64,000 nucleotides of DNA from JAKVBH01 sp049800955 (GCF_049800955.1 NZ_JBNAGA010000002.1:1240001-1304000); one strand, 5' to 3'; shown: positions 17,425-27,158, numbered from the stretch's first letter. Notes: generated by a model not told the origin, from the letters alone. Program-made: numbers and translations.

Positions 17425-17657
17425 AGGCGGTCCAGAATGGTTTCGCGGGTGTCTGTCAAGGAACCTGACTTCACATCATCAATCCAGAGATCGAGATCAC
17501 GGCGATCCCAACGAAGTGCACCTTGCATCAACTCAACGGGGCGCACCGGACAAGCGGCCTTGAAATGCTTAACCGGCAACCCGGCATAGCTCGCAGCCTC
17601 GGACTGCTTCAGCATGCGCTTGTCGATCACGCTGATATTGAGATTGGTCGTCGCCAT
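17421..17657 (-). CDS. Excisionase-like small DNA-binding protein
   Basis: A 78-residue protein coupled to the integrase gene by a four-base overlap (ATGA). It contains a MerR/AlpA-like winged-helix pattern: LKQSEAASYAGLPVKHFKAA followed by RWDRRDLDLWIDDV. Small proteins of this kind directly upstream of integrase genes usually act as recombination directionality factors or steer excision. That role is inferred from size, fold and coupling. Confidence 0.78.
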   Translation of the reverse strand: MATTNLNISVIDKRMLKQSEAASYAGLPVKHFKAACPVRPVELMQGALRWDRRDLDLWIDDVKSGSLTDTRETILDRL

Positions 17658-17672
17658 GGCCTGACACCCCCG

Positions 17673-17948
17673 TCAACTCGCCGCCGAACCCTCGGCCCCT
17701 TTGACCCTTGTCGCGTTCTTCTGAAACCGTTCCCAGCCGCTCATCGTCAGCATCTTGGTCTTCGATGAAATCTCCACGAACTCCAGTTTCCCGGTGTTCA
17801 TGAGTGCGCGAATTTGCGCAGGACTGAGCCCGACGATCTCGCTGAGTTGTTTGGGAGAGAGAAGACGTTCCTGGGTCAATTTCAGCCTCCACTGCTGGAT
17901 ATGAATGGAATCGCTTGTTCCGCACCTTTTGACATGCTCAGATGGCAA
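17673..17948 (-). CDS. Small helix-turn-helix protein
   Basis: 91 residues, 15 bases upstream of the excisionase-like gene and on the same strand. A helix-turn-helix pattern is seen in LLSPKQLSEIVGLSPAQIRALM (residues about 29-50), followed by a short wing KLEFVEISSKTKMLT. The first about 25 residues are not typical for this fold, and a later start is possible. It may regulate int or act as a second directionality factor. Confidence 0.55.
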   Translation of the reverse strand: MPSEHVKRCGTSDSIHIQQWRLKLTQERLLSPKQLSEIVGLSPAQIRALMNTGKLEFVEISSKTKMLTMSGWERFQKNATRVKGAEGSAAS

Positions 17949-18016
17949 TAGGATAGGAATAACGTCATTTTGTGCAGTTTCGCTCGTTATGACGGTTGCG
18001 TCAATGGGAACCTCGT

Positions 18017-18439
18017 ATGCCGCAGGACAATAGGTCAGTTTTCGCTTCTATGGGCGCGCGCCTAGCTATCGCGCGCAATGAAGTCGGCCTGACGCAAACA
18101 GCCATGGCGGAGGCGATTGGCGTCTCTCATCGGGCCTATCACAGCTACGAAAAAGGCCAGCGCGGGTTGCCTGTCGAGGCCCTCGTGGCGATGGCGGATC
18201 GGTTCGAAGTCGACGCCGCGTGGATATTGCTTGGAACCAGGGCTGTCCGCGCGGCGCATGACTTCGAGGCGCTGAAGCGGATCGAGACTTCGCTCGATCA
18301 GCACCTGAATGAAGAAGACATCAAAATAAAGAGTGAAAAGCGCGGCGCAATTGTCGCGCGTTGGTACCAGTCGCATGTCGAGGGGCGGGAAGTAACGGAT
18401 GATGACGTTCACACTTGGATCGAACTCGTAAGGGAGTAA
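18017..18439 (+). CDS. XRE-family transcriptional regulator
   Basis: 140 residues with an N-terminal Cro/CI-type helix-turn-helix (LAIARNEVGLTQTAMAEAIG, about residues 15-34, then SHRAYHSYEKGQRGLPVEAL) and a helical tail. It diverges from the integrase operon, a position typical of the element's own repressor. The ATG at 18017 has GGGAACC upstream; a TTG seven codons earlier is possible. A small membrane protein gene follows after 4 bases. Confidence 0.85.
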   Translation: MPQDNRSVFASMGARLAIARNEVGLTQTAMAEAIGVSHRAYHSYEKGQRGLPVEALVAMADRFEVDAAWILLGTRAVRAAHDFEALKRIETSLDQHLNEEDIKIKSEKRGAIVARWYQSHVEGREVTDDDVHTWIELVRE

Positions 18440-18443
18440 GCAA

Positions 18444-18740
18444 ATGCAAAAACCAAGCGACCAATGGAAGAAACTGCGCCGGGCCTCTTTGGAGCGCGTG
18501 CGCCGCAATATCGTTGCACCACTGGAGCCGCTCCATCTAGTCTTGCTAGCGGCTAGTGCGCTCTATCTAATCGGTTTTCTAAGGCTGACCTTCGCGGGTC
18601 AACCCTATGACTTTACGTGGATATCCGGTGCAGGCATCCTCGCCATGGCTCTCTCCGGCCTTCTAGTGCCAATCCTAACCGGCTCCGTCCTAACGCTGCA
18701 TTTTACCAGCCGAAGGCTTGACCGCCTGATATCCAACTGA
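18444..18740 (+). CDS. Small two-helix membrane protein
   Basis: 98 residues with a basic N-terminus and two hydrophobic segments (HLVLLAASALYLIGFLRL about 31-48, and ISGAGILAMALSGLLVPIL about 60-79), so it is a likely inner-membrane protein. It begins 4 bases after the XRE gene and ends 35 bases before hsdM. Function unknown; it may belong with the regulator or lead the restriction operon. Confidence 0.65.
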   Translation: MQKPSDQWKKLRRASLERVRRNIVAPLEPLHLVLLAASALYLIGFLRLTFAGQPYDFTWISGAGILAMALSGLLVPILTGSVLTLHFTSRRLDRLISN

Positions 18741-18775
18741 CGACCCAATTTCATACCGAGTAGAAAGAATTTCGA

Positions 18776-20302
18776 ATGGCAGAACGCATTGAAAAGACCC
18801 TCTTCGCCGCCGCTGATAAGATGCGCGGGGCGATGGACGCGGGCGAATACAAACACGTTGCCCTGGGCCTTCTCTTCCTCCGCTATGTGTCTGCCGCGTT
18901 CGAAGCCAAGTGGGCCGAATTCGCCATGGATGAATACATCGACCTCGAAGACCCCGAAGAATACGAGGCCGAAAACATCTTCTGGGTGCCTGAAGAGGCC
19001 CGCTGGGACCGGCTCGCCGCCAATGCAAAGGCAAACGACATCGGCGTGCAGGTGGACGACGCCATGCGCGAGATCGAGAAATCGAACCCCTCGCTGCAGG
19101 ACGCTCTGCCCAAGGTCTTTGGCCGCGCCAACCTCGACCGGGCCATCGTCACCGGCCTGATCGAGATGTTTACCAACCTTGAACTGCACGGCACCAAATC
19201 CGACTTCGACCTGATCGGGCGCATCTATGAATACTTCATCGGGGAATTCGCCTCGTCCGAGGGCAAGCGCGGCGGCGAATTCTACACCCCCAAATCTATC
19301 GTCTCGATCATGGTCGAGATGATGGAGCCGACCCATGGCCGCGTCTATGATCCGTGCTGCGGCACCGGCGGCTTCTTCGTCCAGTCCGAGAAATTCATCG
19401 CCGCCCATCAGGGCCGGGTCGATGACATCGCGGTCTATGGGCAGGAACGTAACCACACCACCTTTCGCCTTGCCCGTATGAACCTTGCCATCCGGGGTAT
19501 CTTTGGCGATCTGCGCTGGAACCAGGAGGGCACGCTGACCCGCAACGCCTTCCCGGATGAGCGGTTCGACTTCATCCTCGCGAACCCGCCCTTCAACATT
19601 TCCGACTGGAACGGCGAGGCGCTGCGCGAGGATCAGCGCTGGCGCTTTGGCGCGCCGCCGACCGGCAATGCGAACTTTGCCTGGATGTCCCATATCCACC
19701 ACCACCTTTCCGCCAATGGCATTGGCGGGGTGGTCATGGCCAACGGGTCGATGTCATCCATGCAATCGGGCGAGGGCGACATTCGCAAAGCTATGGTCGA
19801 ACAAGACGCGGTGGATTGCATGGTGGCGCTGCCGGGGCAGTTGTTCTTTGGCACGCAGATCCCCGCCTGCCTGTGGTTCTTGGCCAAGGACAAATCCAAC
19901 GGCACGGCGGCAGGCGGCACGCTGCGCGACCGGCGGGGCGAGGTGTTGTTCATCGATGCGCGCAAGATGGGCGCGTTGATCGAAGGATCGCGCAAGCAAA
20001 AGGAACTGTTAGAGGACGAGATCGCCAAGATCGCCGCCACCTACCACGCCTGGCGCGGGGAGGAGACAGATGAGCCCTACGCCGACGAGCCGGGGTTCTG
20101 CGCTTCCGTCAAGGTCGCGGAAATCGCCAAGCACAATTACGTGCTGACCCCGGGCCGCTATGTGGGCGCAGGCGCGGTGGAGGAGGACGACGAGCCGTTT
20201 GAGGAGAAATTCGCGCGGCTGCGGGCCGAGTTGCAGGGGCATTTCGAGGAAGGTCGACGGCTGGAGGCCGAGATCGAGGCGCGTTTGGGGGGCTTGGTGT
20301 GA
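18776..20302 (+). CDS. hsdM: Type I restriction-modification methyltransferase subunit
   Basis: N6-adenine DNA methyltransferase subunit of a type I system, 508 residues. The N-terminal helical HsdM domain (about 1-150) precedes the MTase domain. The SAM-binding motif is DPCCGTGGF (from residue 192) and the catalytic motif is NPPF (Asn270). With HsdS it methylates the host target; with HsdR added it forms the restriction enzyme. The stop overlaps the GTG start of hsdS. Base composition is GC-rich and similar to the core genes, unlike the AT-richer start of hsdS. Confidence 0.95.
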   Translation: MAERIEKTLFAAADKMRGAMDAGEYKHVALGLLFLRYVSAAFEAKWAEFAMDEYIDLEDPEEYEAENIFWVPEEARWDRLAANAKANDIGVQVDDAMREIEKSNPSLQDALPKVFGRANLDRAIVTGLIEMFTNLELHGTKSDFDLIGRIYEYFIGEFASSEGKRGGEFYTPKSIVSIMVEMMEPTHGRVYDPCCGTGGFFVQSEKFIAAHQGRVDDIAVYGQERNHTTFRLARMNLAIRGIFGDLRWNQEGTLTRNAFPDERFDFILANPPFNISDWNGEALREDQRWRFGAPPTGNANFAWMSHIHHHLSANGIGGVVMANGSMSSMQSGEGDIRKAMVEQDAVDCMVALPGQLFFGTQIPACLWFLAKDKSNGTAAGGTLRDRRGEVLFIDARKMGALIEGSRKQKELLEDEIAKIAATYHAWRGEETDEPYADEPGFCASVKVAEIAKHNYVLTPGRYVGAGAVEEDDEPFEEKFARLRAELQGHFEEGRRLEAEIEARLGGLV

Positions 20303-21657
20303 GCGAGTGGCAAAAGGCTACCATCGGTGACTTGATCGCATCTGGCGCTATTCAGGTTCACAAGGATGGAAATCATGGTGCCAATTACCCAAGAAGTAGT
20401 GAGTTTGTGCAAGACGGCCTACCATTTCTAACCGCCAAATCACTCGATGATTGGCGCGTCGATGTAAGCGGTGCGCCTAGGCTATCTGTCGAAAAAGCAA
20501 GTTCTTTTCGGTTTGGCTTTGTGCAAGAAAACGACGTTTTGCTTTCGCACAATGCTACCGTTGGTAGGGTCGCGATAATGCCCGCGTTCGACGGAGAGGC
20601 CGTCATCGGCACTTCTTTGACGCATTTTCGAGTGAACGATAAAATTCTACTACCGGAGTTTTTAGCGTACTATTTTTCGTCGTCCGAATTTCAAACAAAC
20701 ATAAGTTCTGTGATGTCGCACACGACGCGCAATCAGGTGCCTATTACAGAACAGAGACGGCTTTGGATTCGACATCCTCCAGTCCATGTACAGCGCGACA
20801 TAGTAGGCGCGATCAGGCCACTGTTTGATAAGATCGAGGCGAACCGGAAGGCGGCGGCCTGTCTGGAAGAGATGGCGCGGGCGCTCTATCGCTCGTGGTT
20901 CGTCACGTTCGACCCCGTCCACGCCAAATCCCAAAACCGTCCCCCCGCCCACATGCCCCCCACCACCGCCGCCCTCTTCCCCGACGGCTTCGGCGAAAAC
21001 GGCTTGCCGGAGGGGTGGGCCCTGGAGCCGATTGGAAAGCACGTCCTTGCCACCAAAGGCCTCAGCTACAAAGGCGCGGGTCTTTGTGGCCCAGAAGGCG
21101 GTGTTCCCTTGCACAATCTGAATTCGGTTCTCGAAGGCGGCGGCTACAAATACGAGGGGATCAAACACTATTCAGGCGACTTCAAAGACCGCCATTTGGT
21201 CCGCCCCGGGGACCTGATCGTTGCCAACACAGAACAAGGTTTCGACCATCTCTTGATCGGGCACAGCGCGCTGGTGCCAGAGTCCTCTGGATCATCCGGT
21301 TTGTTCAGCCACCATCTCTATAAGGTCGAGCCGCGAGACGGCTCTCCTTTGTCGCGAGAATGGTTGTATCTGGCACTTTCGGTCGCACCTCTTGGGACTG
21401 TGATCCGTTCGTATTCCAACGGGACAACGGTCAATATGCTGCCCGCTGATGCTTTCGAACTCCCGCTCGCCATCGTGCCGCCGGAGGAAGTCGTAAGCGC
21501 AATGAGCGAACTGGTGAGACCTTGGTTCGGCAAGCGAGATGCAATTATCGCCGAAAACCAAACCCTCGCCACCCTCCGCGACACCCTGCTGCCCCGCCTC
21601 ATGTCCGGCAGCCTGCGGGTCAAAGCTGCTCAAGTCGAAGTGGAGGCGGTTTTATGA
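20299..21657 (+). CDS. hsdS: Type I restriction-modification specificity subunit
   Basis: DNA recognition subunit of 452 residues with two target-recognition domains, each followed by a helical conserved spacer. The central spacer is recognisable in ACLEEMARALYRSWFVTFDP (about residues 188-207) and the distal one in TLATLRDTLLPRLMSGSLRV near the end. It starts with GTG overlapping the hsdM stop and overlaps the next gene by ATGA. The first recognition domain is AT-richer than the second, which fits domain exchange. The target sequence cannot be deduced from the protein alone. Confidence 0.93.
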   Translation: MSEWQKATIGDLIASGAIQVHKDGNHGANYPRSSEFVQDGLPFLTAKSLDDWRVDVSGAPRLSVEKASSFRFGFVQENDVLLSHNATVGRVAIMPAFDGEAVIGTSLTHFRVNDKILLPEFLAYYFSSSEFQTNISSVMSHTTRNQVPITEQRRLWIRHPPVHVQRDIVGAIRPLFDKIEANRKAAACLEEMARALYRSWFVTFDPVHAKSQNRPPAHMPPTTAALFPDGFGENGLPEGWALEPIGKHVLATKGLSYKGAGLCGPEGGVPLHNLNSVLEGGGYKYEGIKHYSGDFKDRHLVRPGDLIVANTEQGFDHLLIGHSALVPESSGSSGLFSHHLYKVEPRDGSPLSREWLYLALSVAPLGTVIRSYSNGTTVNMLPADAFELPLAIVPPEEVVSAMSELVRPWFGKRDAIIAENQTLATLRDTLLPRLMSGSLRVKAAQVEVEAVL

Positions 21658-22115
21658 GCGCACCGAAACCTTATGACGTCTACGCTCCGTTCCTGATGGC
21701 CGAGGCGGACCCGGAGGTGGACTATTTCCATCCCATCCAACGCTTCGCCGCAGAGCGCATTGAGGCGCTAGCCAAACGCGTCATCATCCGCCTGCAACGG
21801 CTCGACGCATCAGGGATATTCGAGGGCGAGGCCCAAGGCATCAAAACCGTCTGGGACGAATGGTGCTGGTATCAAGAGAAGTACGACAGCGACACCGGCA
21901 TGCTGTCTTGGGCTGCGGAAGAAATCCTCGACGGAATGATCGCTGGCACAGTCTCCGTACTCCCCCATTCCGAAGCCGTCCTGATCAGCTGCGGCGTCTG
22001 CGAAGACCAAGCCCACATGCCCGCCCGCAGCGACGACGACATCTGCGCAGTCGTGCGGGAGGTTGTGACAGAGGCGGCGAGCAAGCGATCCATGGATCGG
22101 TTCGAGGTTTGGTGA
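21654..22115 (+). CDS. Hypothetical protein within the type I RM operon
   Basis: 153 residues, soluble and acidic, beginning MSAPKPYDVYAPFLMAEADP. Start chosen at 21654 because it overlaps the hsdS stop (ATGA) and gives a clean N-terminus. A segment with two cysteines (LISCGVCEDQAHMPARSDDD) is near residue 110. I do not recognise a domain. Tight overlap with hsdS on one side and with the next gene (TGATG) on the other means it is translated as part of the hsd operon and may be an accessory or immunity factor of the system. Confidence 0.75.
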   Translation: MSAPKPYDVYAPFLMAEADPEVDYFHPIQRFAAERIEALAKRVIIRLQRLDASGIFEGEAQGIKTVWDEWCWYQEKYDSDTGMLSWAAEEILDGMIAGTVSVLPHSEAVLISCGVCEDQAHMPARSDDDICAVVREVVTEAASKRSMDRFEVW

Positions 22116-22858
22116 TGGCTGCATCGATCACTCTCCGTGACTATCTCCGTGGGCGAGCTGCTTGGGTTTGGAACGAGCAAGGTCATGCTTTCAAACAGGG
22201 TTTGGCCCTTCAGGAAGAAACGCTGACCGAAATGCTCTTGCTGCGCATGGCGCGCGATCACGCCAAGCACGGACTAACCGTGACCATGTTCAACAAGACT
22301 GAGGAAGGCATCAACGGGGCGGATTGGGAATGGATCGTCCGTACGCCTTGGTGCGATCTGGGTTTGCGCGTTCAGGCCAAGCGGCTCTACCATTCCAGCA
22401 AAGGTTCGGACTATGGCGGTCTTGATCCGGCGTCAGGACAATCCGCCAAATTGATTGCCAATGCTGGGACTTGCATCCCGCTCTATGTCTTCTTCAACCA
22501 CGACCACGGTTCCAACTCCAAGCTGTTGCATGGCGGCGGCGAGTATCCCTATCGCGGGCGAAGCTATTGGGGGTGCTCTGTCGCCTGCGCCAAGAAGGTT
22601 GCGGCAGAAAAGTCCAATGTTCTGAGCAAGCTAAAGAAGCATATGAAGCCGTGGCATCGCCTGGTCACAAGTTCTGGCAAGTGTGATGCCAAATCGGCCT
22701 TGGGTATCGACCTTGGCGAAGCGGAGCGTTCAATGCCGCAGGACAGACGCGAGGTTTTCGAGCGTATCCGCGAGCGTGATTTCATGTCGCAGTATATTCT
22801 TCAGCGCGACCTAGCTGGTGTCGCGATCTTAGATTTTTCCGATTTCAGAGGTGATTGA
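22115..22858 (+). CDS. DUF6615-like protein within the RM operon
   Basis: 247 residues starting MAASITLRDYLRGRAAWVW. It contains EETLTEMLLLRMARDH and NGADWEWIV, then RVQAKRLYHSS. That pattern (E, then D-W-E, then Q-x-K) resembles a PD-(D/E)xK-type nuclease core and the family I recall as DUF6615. Nuclease activity is inferred, not shown. Its start and stop both overlap neighbours (TGATG on both sides), so it is coupled with the restriction genes. It could act on DNA as an accessory effector or help recruit substrate. Confidence 0.75.
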   Translation: MAASITLRDYLRGRAAWVWNEQGHAFKQGLALQEETLTEMLLLRMARDHAKHGLTVTMFNKTEEGINGADWEWIVRTPWCDLGLRVQAKRLYHSSKGSDYGGLDPASGQSAKLIANAGTCIPLYVFFNHDHGSNSKLLHGGGEYPYRGRSYWGCSVACAKKVAAEKSNVLSKLKKHMKPWHRLVTSSGKCDAKSALGIDLGEAERSMPQDRREVFERIRERDFMSQYILQRDLAGVAILDFSDFRGD

Positions 22859-23997
22859 TGTTCCGCGTTGATTTGACCCAAAACCGATTGTCCCGCCTTG
22901 TCCAGAAACGCTTTGCCGATCTGAACCTGCGGGAGCGGGACCACTTGCAGGAATGGCTGGCCAACCAGCCCGACGCGCTCGGCGAAGAGCTGTTGATCAT
23001 CCAGAAGGAGTTCGACGGCTTTGACGAGACGCGCGAACGGCTGGACCTGTTGGCGCTCGACAAGGACGGCAATCTGGTTGTGATCGAGAACAAGCTCGAT
23101 GACAGCGGGAGGGACGTGACGTGGCAGGCGCTGAAATACACGGCCTATGTCTCGGGGCTGACCAAGACGCAGATCGTGGATATCTACCAGCAATACCTCG
23201 ACCGCTACGAAGGCGGCGGCAACGCGGCGGTTCGGATTTGCGAGTTCATGGAAGTTGAGGAATTGGAGGAAACCGTCCTCAACCCCGGCAATGATCAGCG
23301 GATGATCTTTATCGCCGCCAACTTTCGGCGCGAAGTGACGGCAACGGTGCTTTGGCTGCTGAGCCGGGGCATCCGTGCGCAGTGCTTCAAGGTGACGCCG
23401 TTTTCTTTTGGTGAAGAGTTGATGGTGGACATCCAGCAGATCATCCCGACGCCGGAAGCGGCGGATTTCATGATCGGGATGTCGAGCAAGGAGAACGAGG
23501 AAAAGGCGGTTCAGGACACGCAAAGAAAACGAGACAAGGTACGCTTGGATTTCTGGGAAGCGACCCTAGAGCAGATGTCCCGTGATGGTGTTAGCTTGTT
23601 TGCCAACATCAGCCCTGGTCGTGGGCACTGGCTCAGCGCAGGGTTTGGTGTGCGTTCATGTTCATTCCAGTTGATTTTCTTGCGCAAAGAAGCGCGCGTT
23701 CAGTTGAGTTTAGATCGCCCCAACAAAGCAGAAAACAAGTGGTTGTTTGACCGGTTATTTGCTCAGAAAGAACAAATCGAAGCTGAATTTGGCTCGGAGT
23801 TGATTTGGAGGCGCATGGACGGAAACAAGCAGAGCTTGATTGTTTTTGAAGCTGAGTTTGATGGTGACAACAGGGATATGTGGCCCGAGATATCGAGGTG
23901 GTTGTCGGAACACATCAGCAAGCTGGAAGCAGCACTCAGTCAACGGACCTCCCAATTACAAATCCCGAACGATCTTCCAGATTTGGAGGTTGTCTGA
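22858..23997 (+). CDS. DUF4268 protein with NucS-like nuclease domain (copy 1)
   Basis: 379 residues in two parts. The N-terminal part (about 1-210) has a restriction-endonuclease-like core: ERLDLLALDKDGNLVVIENK carries the D...E-x-K catalytic pattern. The C-terminal part (about 215-370) matches DUF4268 (FWEATLEQM..., KWLFDRLFAQ). It overlaps both neighbours by one base (TGATG) and lies just before hsdR. A close homologue is encoded at 40812-41948 in element 2, on the opposite strand; the N-terminal 210 residues are nearly the same. Probably a DNA nuclease accessory to each defence operon; this role is inferred. Confidence 0.85.
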   Translation: MFRVDLTQNRLSRLVQKRFADLNLRERDHLQEWLANQPDALGEELLIIQKEFDGFDETRERLDLLALDKDGNLVVIENKLDDSGRDVTWQALKYTAYVSGLTKTQIVDIYQQYLDRYEGGGNAAVRICEFMEVEELEETVLNPGNDQRMIFIAANFRREVTATVLWLLSRGIRAQCFKVTPFSFGEELMVDIQQIIPTPEAADFMIGMSSKENEEKAVQDTQRKRDKVRLDFWEATLEQMSRDGVSLFANISPGRGHWLSAGFGVRSCSFQLIFLRKEARVQLSLDRPNKAENKWLFDRLFAQKEQIEAEFGSELIWRRMDGNKQSLIVFEAEFDGDNRDMWPEISRWLSEHISKLEAALSQRTSQLQIPNDLPDLEVV

Positions 23998-26900
23998 TGG
24001 CCTTTGCTTCCGAAGACGATCTCGAACAATGGGCGCTGGAAGAGTTGCAGAGCTTGGGTTTTGCCTATCAGCATGGTCCTGAACTGTCCCCTGAGAACGA
24101 CACGCCCGCGCGGGAGAGTTTCCGCGAAGTGCTGCTCCTTGGACGGCTTGATGAAAGCCTGCGACGGCTGAACCCGGACCTGCCGGATGACGCGATCCGG
24201 GCCGCACTCAACAAGGTGCGCGACACCGAATTTGCCGGTGACCTGATGTCGGAAAACCGGCGTATCCATGAGGTTCTTGTGGCCGGTGTCCCCGTATCGT
24301 GGTTCGAAGGCGGGACTGAGCGTTCAGATATTGCGCACCTGGTCGATTGGGAAAACCGCGAGAACGATTGGTTGGCGGTCAATCAATTTGAGGTGGTCGG
24401 TCAGACAGCGCGGCGTCCCGACGTCATTCTGTTCCTCAACGGCCTTCCTCTCGTCGTGGTCGAATTGAAAGGAACAGAGAGCGGAAGCCTCAAAGGGGCC
24501 TACAACCAGATCGAAACCTACAAGACGCAGGTTCCAGACCTGTTCCGGACGAACGCATTCAACGTCATCTCGGAAGGGGTCACTGCGCGGTTCGGCTCGC
24601 TCTCTGCAAATTATGATCGCTTTATGCGTTGGCGCACGGTCGATGGTGACACGCTGGTCGAGGATGGCTCAGCCCTGGCTTTGCAGACACTCATACGAGG
24701 TCTTCTCGATCCGGTCGTCATTCTGGACATGCTGCGGTTCTGCACCGTCTTTGAGGATGAGGGCAAAGGCCCCGTCAAGAAGATCGCGGGTTATCATCAG
24801 TTTCATGCTGTGCGGAAAGGCGTTGCCGCAGTCGCCCGCGCCCGTGGGAACGATGGACGTGGCGGCGTGATGTGGCACACGCAGGGTTCCGGCAAGTCCT
24901 TGCTGATGGCCTTTCTCGGTGGCCGCTTGATGCGAGACCCCAGGCTGGAAAACCCGACTTTGGTTATCATCACGGACCGCAACGATCTGGACAATCAGCT
25001 GTTTGCAACGTTTTCGCGATGCTCCGCCTTGTTCGGTGAAATGCCCGTTCAGGCAGAGGACGTTCCAGATCTTCGGAAAAAGCTAGGAGATCGCAAGGTA
25101 GGGGGCGTGATCTTTGCCACGATACAAAAGTTTCGACCGGAGAAAGGGCACACAGATTTCGGACTACTGACCGACCGCTCGAATGTCATTGTCTTTGCGG
25201 ATGAGGCGCACCGTTCGCAGTATGGTTTTGATGCAAAACTGAACCGGGAGACTGGTGAGACCAAGTATGGCTTTGCGCATCATTTGCGGACCGCCTTGCC
25301 CAATGCTGTTCATGTCGGCTTCACTGGCACACCTATTTCGCTTGTTGGTGCGGACACGCAGGCGGTCTTTGGTGACTACATCGATGTCTATGATATCGCC
25401 CAAGCTGTCGCCGATGGGGCAACCGTGCCCATCTACTACGAAGGCAGAGTTGCGAAGATCGAGATGAGCGAGGAAGCCGACGATCTGCTCGACGCAGAAT
25501 TCGACGAGATCATCGAAGACGCCGAAGCGGATGGAGCCGTTTTCGATGAGGACGCCAAAGGCTCCATGACGACCAAGTGGACGCAAATCGAAAAGCTGGT
25601 TGGCTCCGAGAAGCGTCTCGACGCAGTTGTTTCAGATATCTTGGATCATTTTGATGCACGCCTGGAGGCTATGGACGGCGGCAAAGCAATGATTGTCTGC
25701 ATGTCACGCCGTATCTGCGTTGAAGTGTACAAGCGGATCGCTGCGGCGAGACCTGATTGGCATTCAGACGAGGATGGCGCAGGCGCAGTAAAGGTTGTCA
25801 TGACCGGAGCCGCGCAAGACCCCGCTGACTTCCAGCCGCACATAAGGTCTAAGGCTCGTTTGGAAACCCTGAGAACCCGATACCGCGATGCGTCCGACGG
25901 CCTGAAGCTGGTGATTGTGCGAGACATGTGGCTAACGGGATTCGATGCGCCTTGTATGCACACCTTGTACGTCGACAAGCCGATGAAGGGGCACGGCCTT
26001 ATGCAGGCTATCACGCGCATCAATCGCGTGTTTGGGGCCAAACCTTCTGGGCTTGTTGTGGACTACATTGGTCTTGCGGGAGACCTCAAGAAGGCTCTGA
26101 AGCACTATTCGAATGCGGACCAGAAGCAGACAGGCGTAGACCAAGGCGAGGCCGCCCACGCGTTGCTGACCCAGTTGGACGTCATGAGATCGATGTTCCA
26201 TGGCATTCCCTACATGGAGGCAGTCAAGGGAAGCGCCGCGGACAGAATTCGAGCGCTTCCCATGGCTATTGAGCATGCGTTGACACTCAAAATTGATGGT
26301 CAAGAGCCCAAGGATCGCCAAGCTTCAAAGAAGCGTTTCATGACCGCCGTTGCGGGCTTGGTTAAAGCATTCAGGATTGCTTCTGGAACGTCGGAAGCAC
26401 GGGAGGTCAAAGACGAAGTTGGTTTTTTCATCGCAGTTCAAGCAGCAATACGAAAAATGGATGCTTCGTCGAGCAAGGCCAGGACGACCGAGGAGGCAGA
26501 ACTGGCAATCGCTCAGTTGCTCAATCGGGCCGTCGCTTCGACCGAAGTGATCGACATACTCGAAGCTGCGGGCGTGGACACTCCGGACCTCAGCGTGCTG
26601 AGTGAGGACTTCCTGATGGGACTACAAAATAGCCCCCATAAGAATCTTGCGGTTGAGGCTCTGAAGAAGTTGCTGAACGGTGAGATCAGTTCGCGGACTC
26701 GAACCAACAAGGCCCAGAACGAAGCGTTTTCCAAACGTCTTCAGGATGCGATGGCACGATACCACAACCGAAGTATCGATGCGATTCAAGTGATCCAAGA
26801 AATGATTGAGATGGCCAAGGAACTTCAGTCGCAGCCTGAAGATGGGCTGTCCGCCGAAGAGGTCGCCTTCTATGATGCTCTCGCACAGAATGACAGTGCG

Positions 26901-27137
26901 GTGCAGCTGATGGGTAACGAAGAGCTGCGCGTGATAGCGCAGGAGCTTGTGAACGCGGTGCAGAGTACCTCGTCGGTCGACTGGTGGCGTAAGCAAAATG
27001 TGCGCACCAAGATGCGTGTTGTTATCAAGCGCATTCTGCGTAAGCACGGTTTCCCCCCAGACTTGCAGTCAGAGGCGGTGAAAAAGGTCGTGAAGCAAGC
27101 TGAAGTCCTGGCTCGAGAGATGCCGCGAGCGGCATAG
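23997..27137 (+). CDS. hsdR: Type I restriction enzyme motor/nuclease subunit
   Basis: 1046 residues; cleaves unmethylated DNA after ATP-driven translocation. The N-terminal nuclease domain has RPDVILFLNGLPLVVVELKG (about 139-158, D...E-x-K pattern). The helicase core has Walker A TQGSGKS (about 295-301), DEAH in FADEAHRSQYG (about 401) and a second RecA domain with ITRINRVFGAKPSG. The C-terminal helical domain binds the methylase complex. The frame is open 39 codons upstream, but the ATG at 23997 overlaps the preceding stop and begins MAFASEDDLEQWAL as expected. It closes the hsd operon. Confidence 0.95.
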   Translation: MAFASEDDLEQWALEELQSLGFAYQHGPELSPENDTPARESFREVLLLGRLDESLRRLNPDLPDDAIRAALNKVRDTEFAGDLMSENRRIHEVLVAGVPVSWFEGGTERSDIAHLVDWENRENDWLAVNQFEVVGQTARRPDVILFLNGLPLVVVELKGTESGSLKGAYNQIETYKTQVPDLFRTNAFNVISEGVTARFGSLSANYDRFMRWRTVDGDTLVEDGSALALQTLIRGLLDPVVILDMLRFCTVFEDEGKGPVKKIAGYHQFHAVRKGVAAVARARGNDGRGGVMWHTQGSGKSLLMAFLGGRLMRDPRLENPTLVIITDRNDLDNQLFATFSRCSALFGEMPVQAEDVPDLRKKLGDRKVGGVIFATIQKFRPEKGHTDFGLLTDRSNVIVFADEAHRSQYGFDAKLNRETGETKYGFAHHLRTALPNAVHVGFTGTPISLVGADTQAVFGDYIDVYDIAQAVADGATVPIYYEGRVAKIEMSEEADDLLDAEFDEIIEDAEADGAVFDEDAKGSMTTKWTQIEKLVGSEKRLDAVVSDILDHFDARLEAMDGGKAMIVCMSRRICVEVYKRIAAARPDWHSDEDGAGAVKVVMTGAAQDPADFQPHIRSKARLETLRTRYRDASDGLKLVIVRDMWLTGFDAPCMHTLYVDKPMKGHGLMQAITRINRVFGAKPSGLVVDYIGLAGDLKKALKHYSNADQKQTGVDQGEAAHALLTQLDVMRSMFHGIPYMEAVKGSAADRIRALPMAIEHALTLKIDGQEPKDRQASKKRFMTAVAGLVKAFRIASGTSEAREVKDEVGFFIAVQAAIRKMDASSSKARTTEEAELAIAQLLNRAVASTEVIDILEAAGVDTPDLSVLSEDFLMGLQNSPHKNLAVEALKKLLNGEISSRTRTNKAQNEAFSKRLQDAMARYHNRSIDAIQVIQEMIEMAKELQSQPEDGLSAEEVAFYDALAQNDSAVQLMGNEELRVIAQELVNAVQSTSSVDWWRKQNVRTKMRVVIKRILRKHGFPPDLQSEAVKKVVKQAEVLAREMPRAA

Positions 27138-27158
27138 AGCAGGGAAGACTCGAAGTGA

